Assembly (NCBI GenBank): GCA_017513525.1
Contig: JAFXFC010000049.1
Location: forward strand, 62,001 to 126,000
Source of the DNA: Clostridia bacterium
Lineage (GTDB): Bacteria > Bacillota > Clostridia > Oscillospirales > Acutalibacteraceae
Direction of reading: 5' to 3'
Length of the DNA stretch: 64,000 bases
Part shown: one piece after another, positions 53,076-61,400 of the stretch
Position numbering within the stretch: the stretch's first letter is position 1
Layout: the number at the start of each line of letters is the position of its first letter
The notes under the pieces: generated by a model
What the model was told of the DNA's origin: nothing
What the model saw: the letters and a program-made list of their open reading frames with translations, nothing else
Databases searched by the model: none
Program-made: the position numbers and the translations under genes

Positions 53076-53324
53076 TCAATTGTCTTTCGGCACATACTCT
53101 TTTGTTGTCGCTGTATAACGGCAACTACAATTATTTTTATCTGACAATGGAATCGGATTTAAAGTAATATAAAACTCCGTTCGGAGTTCATTAATAACAT
53201 CCAATAACTCTTTGCAATTCATTATTTTTAAAGTATTAGCAATCTCATTCGGAGATGCATAACTATTTTCTTTGATACATTTATAAACAGCATTTTTTAA
53301 TTCATTTTTTGTGTAATTTTTCAT
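53076..53324 (-). CDS. Small winged-helix-like protein in the R-M operon
   Basis: An 82-residue protein: an N-terminal helical part (NYTKNELKNAVYKCIKENSYASPNEIANTLKIMNCKELLDVINELRTEF) that looks like a winged helix, then a short Cys-containing tail (NNCSCRYT). No family name can be given. It overlaps the 3' end of hsdM by 4 bases (ATGA), so it is co-translated. Confidence 0.65.
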   Translation of the reverse strand: MKNYTKNELKNAVYKCIKENSYASPNEIANTLKIMNCKELLDVINELRTEFYITLNPIPLSDKNNCSCRYTATTKEYVPKDN

Positions 53325-54820
53325 TTTAACATTTCCTCTAATTCTTTAAGTCCTTTTGTGATTTTAATTTCCAATTCTTGCAAGTCTGCCATAATTTCTG
53401 CAGTGGAGGGGTATTCAATGGGAATATACTCTGTCTTTTTGTACTTATTTATTGAAAGGTCGTAATCATTCGATACAATTTCGTCTTTCGGCACAAAGAA
53501 GGATTTTTCGGTTCTCTCTCTTCCCTTTTCTGCTTCAAGGTTATGAAAACGGGCGATAATATCGGGGATATCGTTATCCTTTATCTCGGTTCTCTTATCA
53601 TCAAGACTGAAACCGTCTGCGGTCATATCATAAAACCATACATTGTCCGTTCCACCGTGGTTTGTCTTGGTAAAGATAAGAATACCTGTTGAAACACCCG
53701 CATAGGGCTTGAACACACCTGAGGGCATAGAAATAACTGCTTCAAGGCGGTTATTTTCTATTATCTCCTTACGGATTGCCTTGTGTGCAGTGGATGAACC
53801 GAAAAGAACACCGTCGGGAACGATACAGGCACATCTGCCGCCGATACGAAGCATACGAAGGAAAAGTGCAAGGAAAAGAAGTTCTGTTTTCTTGGTCTTA
53901 CAAACCTTTAATAAATCAGTTGAAACCGTATCATAATCAAGGCTTCCCTTAAAGGGTGGATTTGCAAGAATAAGTGAATACTTGTCCTTATCCGGATTCT
54001 GGTCAGAAAGACTGTCACGGTACTCGATAAAGGGATGCTCCACACCGTGAGTCATCATATTCATAGCACCTATACGAAGCATAGTTCTGTCCATATCGTA
54101 ACCGAAGAACATGTGATTCATATAGTGGTCTTTTTTCTGTTTATTGAAGAAAATTTCTTCCTTGAAATTTTCTTTAAGATACTCCCCTGCTGTTACCAAA
54201 AATCCGCTTGTACCGCAAGCAGGGTCACAGATAACATCATCGGATTTTGGTTGCATCATTTCAACCATCATCTTAATGATATGACGAGGGGTGCGGAATT
54301 GTCCGTTAAGTCCCGATTGCGCGATTTTATTGAGAAGATATTCGTATGTGTCCCCTCTTACATCCTTATCTTGCTCTTTAGCCATAAGTGCATAGATTTC
54401 ATCAAGAGCATCAACAACCTTGGAAAGAAGCAAGGGAGTAGGCAATTTGAAGATAGCATCATCCATATATTTTGAATAGGCGCTGTCTTTTTTGCCGTCA
54501 AGATTTTTAATAAAGGGAAATACCCATTCCTGTAAAGTTAAATACATTTTACCCGCAGGGAAATCACGGAAAACAGACCATTTAAGCTGACTGCCGTCAA
54601 TTTTGCGTTCACCAATTGTAACCTCACCTGCGAAAATGCTGTTATAAGGAAGCCCAAGCATTGCACTCTCTTTTGCACGAAGATTATCCGAATCATCAAG
54701 GTCACGGATAAACATAAGATATGTGATTTGTTCTATTACATCAAGCGGATTAACAAGTCCGCCTGCAGCAAAAACATCCCACAGACTGTCAATTTTATTT
54801 TTAAGTTCACCTGTAATCAT
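53321..54820 (-). CDS. hsdM: Type I R-M methyltransferase subunit HsdM
   Basis: A 499-residue N6-adenine methyltransferase subunit. The N-terminal helical domain (GELKNKIDSLWDVFAAGGLVNPLDVIEQITYLMFIRDLDD) is typical. The catalytic domain contains GQFRTPRHIIKMMVEMM, the SAM motif DPACGTSGFLVTAG and the active-site NPPF in ILANPPFKGSLDYD. The ATG at 54820 has GGAGA upstream and matches the family start; a longer frame from 54901 would overlap the regulator gene. It is the first enzyme gene of the operon after the helix-turn-helix gene. Confidence 0.94.
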   Translation of the reverse strand: MITGELKNKIDSLWDVFAAGGLVNPLDVIEQITYLMFIRDLDDSDNLRAKESAMLGLPYNSIFAGEVTIGERKIDGSQLKWSVFRDFPAGKMYLTLQEWVFPFIKNLDGKKDSAYSKYMDDAIFKLPTPLLLSKVVDALDEIYALMAKEQDKDVRGDTYEYLLNKIAQSGLNGQFRTPRHIIKMMVEMMQPKSDDVICDPACGTSGFLVTAGEYLKENFKEEIFFNKQKKDHYMNHMFFGYDMDRTMLRIGAMNMMTHGVEHPFIEYRDSLSDQNPDKDKYSLILANPPFKGSLDYDTVSTDLLKVCKTKKTELLFLALFLRMLRIGGRCACIVPDGVLFGSSTAHKAIRKEIIENNRLEAVISMPSGVFKPYAGVSTGILIFTKTNHGGTDNVWFYDMTADGFSLDDKRTEIKDNDIPDIIARFHNLEAEKGRERTEKSFFVPKDEIVSNDYDLSINKYKKTEYIPIEYPSTAEIMADLQELEIKITKGLKELEEMLK

Positions 54821-54866
54821 AATAATTTCTCCATAAAAATAGTTAATTTCATAAAAATATATCTGC

Positions 54867-55073
54867 TTACTCTTCCTGAACAAATTCCATAATATCTTCA
54901 ACTGAGCAGTCGAGAGCTCTGCAGATTTTTGCGAGAACTTCTGTTGTCACGTGACCGTTTTTGCCCATTTTTGTTAGTGAAGACGGGCTGATTCCTGCTT
55001 TTGCACAAAGATCTTTTTTCTTCATATCTTTATCAATCAGCAGTTTCCATAATTTTTTATAGCTGACAGCCAT
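54867..55073 (-). CDS. Helix-turn-helix (XRE) regulator of the R-M operon
   Basis: A 68-residue single-domain Cro/C1-type repressor: LWKLLIDKDMKKKDLCAKAGISPSSLTKMGKNGHVTTEVLAKICRALDCSVEDIMEF. It resembles YozG/Cro-like stand-alone regulators common in gut Firmicutes. It is the first gene of the R-M operon and probably controls it, possibly by binding the inverted repeat at 55142-55160. Confidence 0.9.
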   Translation of the reverse strand: MAVSYKKLWKLLIDKDMKKKDLCAKAGISPSSLTKMGKNGHVTTEVLAKICRALDCSVEDIMEFVQEE

Positions 55074-55101
55074 TCTGAGACTTCCCTTCTAAAAAAATTA
55101 A

Positions 55102-55160
55102 GCTCTGCCGTGTAGCAGAGCCGATTAATTCTTACCACACCACAACGCATGCGGCGTTGT
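55102..55160 (-). promoter_or_regulatory. Leader of the R-M operon with two hairpins
   Basis: On the minus strand, an inverted repeat ACAACGC/GCGTTGT (55142-55160) is followed by a GCTCTGC/GCAGAGC hairpin (55102-55121) and a T-rich run just before the regulator gene. The second hairpin looks like a terminator or attenuator; the first could be an operator. A possible promoter, TTGCAA-17-TAAAGT, lies just upstream (55165-55193). Confidence 0.5.
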
Positions 55161-55300
55161 TATTTACTTTACTACAAAAACCTGCAATTTGCAATAAAAA
55201 ATAACAAAAACACAACATTTTCATTGCGAATAAATTGAATAGAGAAAAAGCAAAAGAACGAAAACAGTCAATTTATTGACTCATTTCCATATTGACAAGT

Positions 55301-55328
55301 TGAAAATTGCAGCAAGAAATGATATAAT
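55301..55328 (+). promoter_or_regulatory. Promoter of the TetM-like GTPase gene
   Basis: TTGAAA (55301-55306) and a perfect TATAAT (55323-55328) with a 16-base spacer. The leader is only about 25-30 bases, so the peptide-leader attenuation known from tetM is absent. Confidence 0.7.
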
Positions 55329-55361
55329 GAGAAAAATGCTTTTAGGGGGAGGCAACTGTCT

Positions 55362-57374
55362 GTGACTGAAATTTTTCATAACATCGGAATACTGGCTCAC
55401 GTAGACTCGGGAAAAACTACCCTCACAGAGCAGCTTTTGTATCTTACCGGTGCCATACGAACTGCCGGCAGTGTTGATATGGGGACAACTGCAACCGACT
55501 CACTTTCAGTTGAAAAGCAGCGCGGTATTTCAGTTCGGACAGCAACAGCCACAACTAAGTGGCAGGGTGTAACCATCAATATCATTGACACCCCCGGTCA
55601 TATTGACTTTGCAGGCGAAGTTGAACGCGCACTTACTGCTCTCGATTATGCGGTTGTTATCGTTTCTGCAGTTGAGGGTGTACGCGCTCATACAGAAAAC
55701 ATTCTGAAATCTCTTGATAAAGCGAAACTCCCGAGACTTATTTTTATAAATAAAGTCGACCGTGCGGGTGCAGATGTTTCTAAAGTTTTAGAGGAACTTA
55801 AAGGTATATCAACCGAAACGCACATTGTTCTGACGGATATTTCGGATGAGGGAACAGAAACTTGCTCGGCAACACGATTTGATGAGAAAACTTTCTGCAT
55901 TAATGCCACCGAAGCCCTTGCAGACATTTGCGATGAAGCAGCAGAACTATTCATTGAAGATAAAGTGCTGACTAAAGACGCGGCAGACAGAATAATCCGC
56001 AAAGAAATTTCAGAATGCAGACTTACACCCGTTGTTTTCGGCAGTGCAAAATACTCAGTCGGTGTAAAAGAGCTTGCAGACATATTAGTAGAATATATGC
56101 CCGATTCTAGCCGTAGGTCAACAGAAAACCTTTGCGGAATTATCTTCAAGATCGAACACGACAAAACATTCGGAAAAATATCTCACATTCGTCTTTTCGG
56201 CGGTGAAATTGCAAACAGAGATGAAGTAGAATTATTTACTCCCGAAAAAAGTCAGGTGACAGTTTCTGATGCCGTTGAAATTGAAGACAAGAAATCAATC
56301 AAAGAAAAGGTATCACAGATAAAAAAATTCTGCGGTGCAAAAAGCACCGATATCGGAATTGTAAGAAGCGGTGATGTTGCTGCAATTTGCGGACTGCCCT
56401 CTGCAAAGAACGGCTTTTATATCGGTACACCATTACATAGTGACACGGCAAATCTCGTTAATCCCTTTTTACGGGTAAAGGTAACGCCTTCTGATGGGGA
56501 TACCCTCAAAATCCCTGCCCTTGCAGCAGCTCTTAATGAATTGTCAGACGAAGAGCCCTATATAGATGCAAAATGGGAAAACGGCCAGAAAGAAATAACC
56601 ATAAGTACAACGGGTAAAATTCATCTTGAAGTACTTTCTAATCTCTTAAAAGAAAGATATAACCTTTCGGCTGTTTTCTCTCCTCCGACTGTTATATATA
56701 AAGAGACTCCGACTATGTCAGGAATAGGACACGCCAGCTACACTATGCCGAAGCCCTGCTGGGCTGTTGTTGAATTTAATATTGAACCGATGCCAAGAGG
56801 TTACGGCGTTTCATATCACGGGAAGTTGCCGAATAATCAGTGCTTCTACCGCTATCAGTCCCACATCCATACGTCATTTAACAGATGTCTTGAGCAAGGT
56901 CTTTACGGTTGGGAGGTTACAGACTTCAAATGTACTCTTATAGGCGGTGAGCATCATACAATTCACACTCATCCTCTCGACTTTTTTGTATGTACGCCTA
57001 TGGCATTTATGAACGGACTTAATGAGATCGGAACAACTATACTTGAGCCTCTTCTTAAAATCCGTATTATCGCACCCGAAGAAATATCGGGAAAGATTTT
57101 CTCTGAAATCATTAAAATGGGCGGCGAATATGACTCTCCCGTTATCCGTTCGGGGTCAGTTACAATTGAGGCAATAGTCCCCGTTGCAACCTCTATGAAT
57201 TTCCCCGAAAAATTAGCGGCAATGACTTCGGGTAAAGCAGTACTTTCGCAGAATTTCCACGGTTACCGCGAGTGCAACGACGGACTTGAACATATAAATC
57301 CGAGACACGGAGTAAATCCCCTCGACCGTTCAAAATGGATTCTGTATGCCAGAGGAGCCTATAATGCAGAATAA
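55362..57374 (+). CDS. TetM/TetO-family ribosomal-protection-like GTPase, divergent
   Basis: A 670-residue EF-G-like translational GTPase. G1 is AHVDSGKTTL, G3 DTPGH, G4 NKVD, and the domain order (G, II, III, IV, V) is complete. It belongs to the Tet(M)/Tet(O) branch but is divergent: at the tip of domain IV, where Tet(M) has YYSPVSTPADF, this protein has HTIHTHPLDF (532-541), lacking the Pro and Tyr that displace tetracycline. The C-terminal ~15 residues also differ from Tet(M). The start is GTG with GGGGGAGG 9 bases upstream. It is transcribed away from the R-M operon from its own promoter. Tetracycline resistance cannot be assumed; it may rescue ribosomes from another drug or a natural block. 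Confidence 0.87.
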   Translation: MTEIFHNIGILAHVDSGKTTLTEQLLYLTGAIRTAGSVDMGTTATDSLSVEKQRGISVRTATATTKWQGVTINIIDTPGHIDFAGEVERALTALDYAVVIVSAVEGVRAHTENILKSLDKAKLPRLIFINKVDRAGADVSKVLEELKGISTETHIVLTDISDEGTETCSATRFDEKTFCINATEALADICDEAAELFIEDKVLTKDAADRIIRKEISECRLTPVVFGSAKYSVGVKELADILVEYMPDSSRRSTENLCGIIFKIEHDKTFGKISHIRLFGGEIANRDEVELFTPEKSQVTVSDAVEIEDKKSIKEKVSQIKKFCGAKSTDIGIVRSGDVAAICGLPSAKNGFYIGTPLHSDTANLVNPFLRVKVTPSDGDTLKIPALAAALNELSDEEPYIDAKWENGQKEITISTTGKIHLEVLSNLLKERYNLSAVFSPPTVIYKETPTMSGIGHASYTMPKPCWAVVEFNIEPMPRGYGVSYHGKLPNNQCFYRYQSHIHTSFNRCLEQGLYGWEVTDFKCTLIGGEHHTIHTHPLDFFVCTPMAFMNGLNEIGTTILEPLLKIRIIAPEEISGKIFSEIIKMGGEYDSPVIRSGSVTIEAIVPVATSMNFPEKLAAMTSGKAVLSQNFHGYRECNDGLEHINPRHGVNPLDRSKWILYARGAYNAE

Positions 57375-57383
57375 AACAATAAA

Positions 57384-57427
57384 GACCGTAAGCAGTCACC
57401 CATATTGGCTGTTCACGGTCGTTTTTT
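57384..57427 (+). terminator. Terminator of the TetM-like gene
   Basis: GACCGT...CAG pairs with CTG...ACGGTC (12 positions, one mismatch and one wobble), followed by TTTTTT. Confidence 0.75.
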
Positions 57428-57458
57428 GTAAAAATGTTGATAACATAAGAGTTTTCCG

Positions 57459-58580
57459 TCAATAAAGATACCATTTTTTTGAACGGGTTTGCCATTCGGC
57501 AACTCTTTGTTGTTCCGCTGTAATGAAAGTGTCAGGGTCGAAGTCAGGGCGGAAGATGTCGTCTGTTCCGATGAGATTTGTTATGGCCGGCTCGATTTCA
57601 AGCTCGTGGTGAGTTTTCCTGATGGCATCCAGCAGTTTTATTCCTACGGCAAAGGGTGAAAAAAAATCGCGATCGGTAATATGGAGCTGTATACCGCGGC
57701 AGAAATTATCTTTATAATCTGAGAATGTCGGCGTAAATGAACATTCGCGGAGTATAACACCTTCTTGTTGCCCCATTCTTTCGATAACGGCTTCGCTATC
57801 AAGCCAAGGGGCGCCTATCATTTCAAAGGGTTTAGTTGTCCCTCTGCCTTCAGAAAGATTTGTTTCTTCGAAAATACAGGTTCCGATATAGACAAATGCC
57901 GTATCAACGGTGGGAATATTGGGTGACGGCTGAATGAATACAAGGTCGGTCTCATCATAGTAAAGCTCCCTTTTCCAACCTTCCATGGGAATAACCGTCA
58001 GGTCACAACCGATGTTTTCGGTTTCGTTCATCATAAGGGCAAATTCTCCGATTGTAAGACCACAACGGGTAGGTGTGGGGAATCTTCCGACAAAGGAGGA
58101 AAACCGTCTGTCGAGAACAGTTCCTTCTGCTTTTATTCCGCCTAAAGGATTCGGACGATCAAGAACAACAAACTTTACACCATGCTCGGCGCAAAGCTTC
58201 ATTGCATCTGTCATAGTATAAGCATAAGTATAGAACCTTGCACCCACATCCTGAATATCAAAAACCACGGTATCCATGGATGAGAGCATTTTTTCACTTT
58301 CTGATATGTTGTCACCGTATAAACTGTATACGGGAAGACGCGTTCTTTCGTCTATAAAGGACGCTATATTCTGTCCCGCCTGAACATCGCCTCTGACACC
58401 GTGTTCGGGACCGAAAAGAGCTGTCAGGTTACATTTTTCTTTCAGCATATCTACTGTTGAAGAAAGATCACTGAGAACACCTGTATGATTTGTGATAAGT
58501 CCGCATTTTCCTTGCAAATCAAATCCGTTTTTTGCAATGGCATCGGCACCGCACAGAACTTTTTGTTTTGCTCTTTTCAT
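57459..58580 (-). CDS. namZ: Exo-beta-N-acetylmuramidase NamZ-like (GH171, DUF1343)
   Basis: A 373-residue protein of the DUF1343/NamZ family. Signatures: GKCGLITNHTGV, LTALFGPEHGVRGDVQAG, VVFDIQDVGARFYTYAYTM, VLDRPNPLGG and EGWKRELYYDETDLVFIQPSPNIPT. Bacillus NamZ releases terminal MurNAc from peptidoglycan fragments. No signal peptide is visible here, so it may act on fragments in the cytoplasm or be exported by another route. It overlaps the upstream beta-lactamase-fold gene by 4 bases, the same pairing as in the Bacillus muropeptide-recovery operon (NamZ next to a serine hydrolase). Confidence 0.9.
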   Translation of the reverse strand: MKRAKQKVLCGADAIAKNGFDLQGKCGLITNHTGVLSDLSSTVDMLKEKCNLTALFGPEHGVRGDVQAGQNIASFIDERTRLPVYSLYGDNISESEKMLSSMDTVVFDIQDVGARFYTYAYTMTDAMKLCAEHGVKFVVLDRPNPLGGIKAEGTVLDRRFSSFVGRFPTPTRCGLTIGEFALMMNETENIGCDLTVIPMEGWKRELYYDETDLVFIQPSPNIPTVDTAFVYIGTCIFEETNLSEGRGTTKPFEMIGAPWLDSEAVIERMGQQEGVILRECSFTPTFSDYKDNFCRGIQLHITDRDFFSPFAVGIKLLDAIRKTHHELEIEPAITNLIGTDDIFRPDFDPDTFITAEQQRVAEWQTRSKKWYLY

Positions 58581-59665
58581 ATTTTACCTTCTTCCCGTAA
58601 AATCTTATATTCCGTAATCATCATATCATAAAAGCTGCTGCGAAGCGAAAAATAGTTGCTTCTGTTATGTCTTCCGTAGTGAACTGCATTAGTCAGAAGA
58701 ATGCCCCAGAGTCCTGAATCACTATCTATATAAAGGCTGGTTCCGGTAAACCCTGTGTGACCGTAGCTGCCCGTTGACAAAAGCTGTCCTCCCGGAAAAT
58801 CCTGAGTTCCTTTAAGTTGAAATCCCAGTCCTCTTGATTCTGCTTTATCGGGTGTGTAGTTTTTTACGGCAAGATCAAATGTGTTTCCTGAAAGATAAGC
58901 ATCACCGTTTTTGGTGGCACCTTTTGCTGAGCACATACCTGCAAAAGAAATCATATCGTCAAGAGTGGCAAATACACCTGCGTTTCCTGAAACACCGCCA
59001 AGAAAATATGCGTTTTCATCGTGCACATGCCCTGTTGCCCATTCCCCTGTGTGAGGATAGCGTTCAGTTGCTGCAATAGGTGTTGCTTCTCCGTTAGTAT
59101 TTATGATAACAGGATTATAACAGGCATTTTTCATACCGAGAGGATCAAAAACATATTTTCGGGCAAGTTCGTCAAGTGATTCATTTCCTATATTTTCAAG
59201 GATATACTGAAGAACAATATATCCCATACACGAATAAATAACATCTTCACCTGTTTTATAACATCTGTCTGCATCCAGAATAGTGCGAAGCGCATCACCG
59301 TCCTTATGCTGCATACTGAATAACGGAATACCCGCAGGCATTCCTGATGTATGAGTCATAAGATGTCGAATTTCACAATCATAATAATTTCCCGTGTAAT
59401 CAAGAAAATTACTTATACTGTCATTCAGGCGAAGTTTGCCGTTTTCAATAAACTTCAGTGCAATCATGGATGTTGCAACAAGCTTTGACAAAGATGCAAG
59501 GTCAAAAAGCGTATCTTCCGTGATAGCGGCAACACTCGGATTAATCTGGCGATAACCGTAAAATTGCCGTACAAAAACATTATGTCCGACACCAACCCCA
59601 ACCGCAGCGCAGGGGAAAGCAGTTCCGATAACTGAACTTATAAGTTGTAAAGTTCCGTCAAACAT
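58577..59665 (-). CDS. Beta-lactamase-family serine hydrolase (YbbE-like)
   Basis: A 362-residue protein of the class C beta-lactamase/esterase fold. The nucleophile motif is SLSKL (SxxK), followed by YSCMGYI (YxN-like position) and a late HTGFTGTS (KTG equivalent). Related hydrolases next to NamZ in Bacillus are predicted N-acetylmuramyl-L-alanine amidases for cell-wall recovery. There is no signal peptide. AAAGGA lies 9 bases before the ATG at 59665, and the promoter at 59694-59723 agrees. It overlaps namZ by 4 bases. Confidence 0.85.
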   Translation of the reverse strand: MFDGTLQLISSVIGTAFPCAAVGVGVGHNVFVRQFYGYRQINPSVAAITEDTLFDLASLSKLVATSMIALKFIENGKLRLNDSISNFLDYTGNYYDCEIRHLMTHTSGMPAGIPLFSMQHKDGDALRTILDADRCYKTGEDVIYSCMGYIVLQYILENIGNESLDELARKYVFDPLGMKNACYNPVIINTNGEATPIAATERYPHTGEWATGHVHDENAYFLGGVSGNAGVFATLDDMISFAGMCSAKGATKNGDAYLSGNTFDLAVKNYTPDKAESRGLGFQLKGTQDFPGGQLLSTGSYGHTGFTGTSLYIDSDSGLWGILLTNAVHYGRHNRSNYFSLRSSFYDMMITEYKILREEGKI

Positions 59666-59693
59666 AGATACCATTCCTTTTATCATTTCTTTT

Positions 59694-59723
59694 ATTTTAC
59701 ATCAATTAGAGTGCATAGGTCAA
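59694..59723 (-). promoter_or_regulatory. Promoter of the NamZ operon
   Basis: On the minus strand, TTGACC (59718-59723) and TAAAAT (59694-59699) with an 18-base spacer, about 30 bases before the start codon. Confidence 0.6.
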
Positions 59724-59909
59724 TGTCTGCAACTTATTTCAATATAAAAATAAAATCACATCCGAAAGAAATTTTTTACAAATTTCGACTTATATAATTA
59801 TGCATTTTAACAAAATTTGAGCAAGTATTCATTTTATGTGTTACTTTTTCCTATTATTGACACTTTATAGATATAAGAGAATTTTTATAAAATTGAGGAA
59901 AAAGTAATT

Positions 59910-60392
59910 ATGGAAGTAAAAAAAATCGGACAAACAAAAACAAAAGAGAATATCGTTGAGGTATTAGAAACAAACAGCATAGTTTTCAGCATGACGAAGT
60001 GCGGTGATTGTGAAAGAATTTGTATTTCATTAGGTGATGAGAAAGATAGCTGTTGCAATTCTGCACTAACTGTGCAAACTTGTAATAAAGATATTTATAA
60101 AGTTTATCACGATGAGATACTGTACATTGCAATTGAAGACAGAAAATCAGTATTGTACCTGACTGACAGGAAAATTGAAACATATTATCATATTAATCAT
60201 TGGAAAGAAGTGCTTGACAAAAAAGTTTTCGTCCAACCCCATTACAGTTACATAGTAAATCTGAATTATGTTGATAAAGTGACAAAGGATTTCGTTAAAA
60301 TTAAGTATGGTGACAAAGAGTATTCTGTCTATACTTCATCAAGAAAAATAGGTGCTTTCAGAAAGGCTTTCTTAAAATTTGGTGAACAGTAG
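59910..60392 (+). CDS. LytTR DNA-binding protein with Cys-rich N-terminus
   Basis: A 160-residue protein. Residues ~65-155 form a LytTR DNA-binding domain (KVYHDEILYIAIEDRKSVLYLTDRKIETYYHINHWKEV, then FVQPHYSYIVNLNYVDKVTKD and FVKIKYGDKEYSV). There is no receiver domain. Instead residues 31-58 hold six cysteines (CGDCERIC, then SCC, then TCNK), consistent with a metal or redox switch. The gene has its own terminator and no obvious partner kinase. Its target is unknown. It is transcribed divergently from the NamZ operon, so those genes are the first candidates. Confidence 0.8.
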   Translation: MEVKKIGQTKTKENIVEVLETNSIVFSMTKCGDCERICISLGDEKDSCCNSALTVQTCNKDIYKVYHDEILYIAIEDRKSVLYLTDRKIETYYHINHWKEVLDKKVFVQPHYSYIVNLNYVDKVTKDFVKIKYGDKEYSVYTSSRKIGAFRKAFLKFGEQ

Positions 60393-60402
60393 TATAACAA
60401 AT

Positions 60403-60432
60403 ATCACCTCGGTCAAAAATGGCCGGGGTGAT
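60403..60432 (+). terminator. Terminator after the LytTR gene
   Basis: ATCACCTCGG / CCGGGGTGAT, a 10-bp stem (one wobble) with a 10-base loop; the T-tract is weak. Confidence 0.55.
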
Positions 60433-60491
60433 GTTGCTTTATTAAAACAGTTAATGTATAATGATTGTATCAAAAGTGCGAGGATATCACT

Positions 60492-61400
60492 ATGAATAAA
60501 AACGCAGCAATAAAATATATTTTAGAGAATGCACGGCCTCTTGATTTGGCTGTTTACAAATATTTTTTTGAGAATGAATCAAACCAAGCTGTTATTGATG
60601 AGCTTTCAAAGTTTCAGAATGCTGACGGAGGCTTCGGGCATGCTCTTGAGCCGGATTTCTTCAATCCGAATTCAAGTCCTATTGCAACAAATGATGCGAT
60701 AATAACTCTTTGCCGTGCAAACGCACTTGACAGCGCTTCGGATATCGTCAAAGGAATAGTAAGCTACTTGGAATCCCACGATTCTTTTGATGAAGAAAAA
60801 AAGCGCTGGCTGTTTGCGATAGACAGCAATAAGGATTATCCTCACGCAATCTGGTGGGAAAAAAAGGGTGACGGTATCAATAAATTCAATCCTTCAGTTT
60901 CTCTGGCTTCATTTATGGTTTGCTATGGCAATCGCACTCCCCTTTATGAAGAAATTATAAAAGAAGCTATAGAGTATCTTAAATACGGAGAAATCAGCGG
61001 AGATGATGTGAATTGTTATCTGTTGGCTTATGAGCTTTTAACATCAAGCAGCATCGATGATATTGTCAACCTGAATGCTTTCAAAGACTTGTTATCAAAG
61101 GCAATTAAAAGCTGCATTTGCAAGGATATTTCAAAGTACGGTGTCGAATATGTACCGATGCCATCCGTTATCTTTACCGGGGAATATACGGAGTTTATTA
61201 CACCTGAAATTATACCGTTAATTAATGCGGAAAAGGATATTTTAGGTAAACTCCAAATGGAAGACGGCGGATTTGATATTACCTGGAAATGGTATACCCC
61301 ATATCCCGATGAATACGAACAGGCAAAAAATTGGTGGCGTCCTCGCGTTACTATTGAAAAACTTCTTTTTAATAAAATTCAGATAGGAGAATTATTATGA
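60492..61400 (+). CDS. Alpha/alpha-toroid (terpene-cyclase-like fold) protein
   Basis: A 302-residue protein resembling the prenyltransferase/squalene-oxidase repeat fold. QNADGGFGHALEPDF near residue 40 and a second MEDGGFDITWKWY near residue 260 are QW/GGF-type repeat motifs. There is no signal peptide and no clear catalytic acid motif of a cyclase. Such cytoplasmic toroid proteins often lack an assigned function. ATG 60492 has GAGG 8 bases upstream; the ATG at 60465 is poorer. The stop overlaps the start of the Nudix gene (ATGA), so the two are coupled. Confidence 0.75.
   Translation: MNKNAAIKYILENARPLDLAVYKYFFENESNQAVIDELSKFQNADGGFGHALEPDFFNPNSSPIATNDAIITLCRANALDSASDIVKGIVSYLESHDSFDEEKKRWLFAIDSNKDYPHAIWWEKKGDGINKFNPSVSLASFMVCYGNRTPLYEEIIKEAIEYLKYGEISGDDVNCYLLAYELLTSSSIDDIVNLNAFKDLLSKAIKSCICKDISKYGVEYVPMPSVIFTGEYTEFITPEIIPLINAEKDILGKLQMEDGGFDITWKWYTPYPDEYEQAKNWWRPRVTIEKLLFNKIQIGELL

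Noticed and set aside
55330..55361. tetM-type peptide-leader attenuator before the GTPase gene
   Set aside because: The leader after the TATAAT box is too short to hold a leader peptide and terminator.
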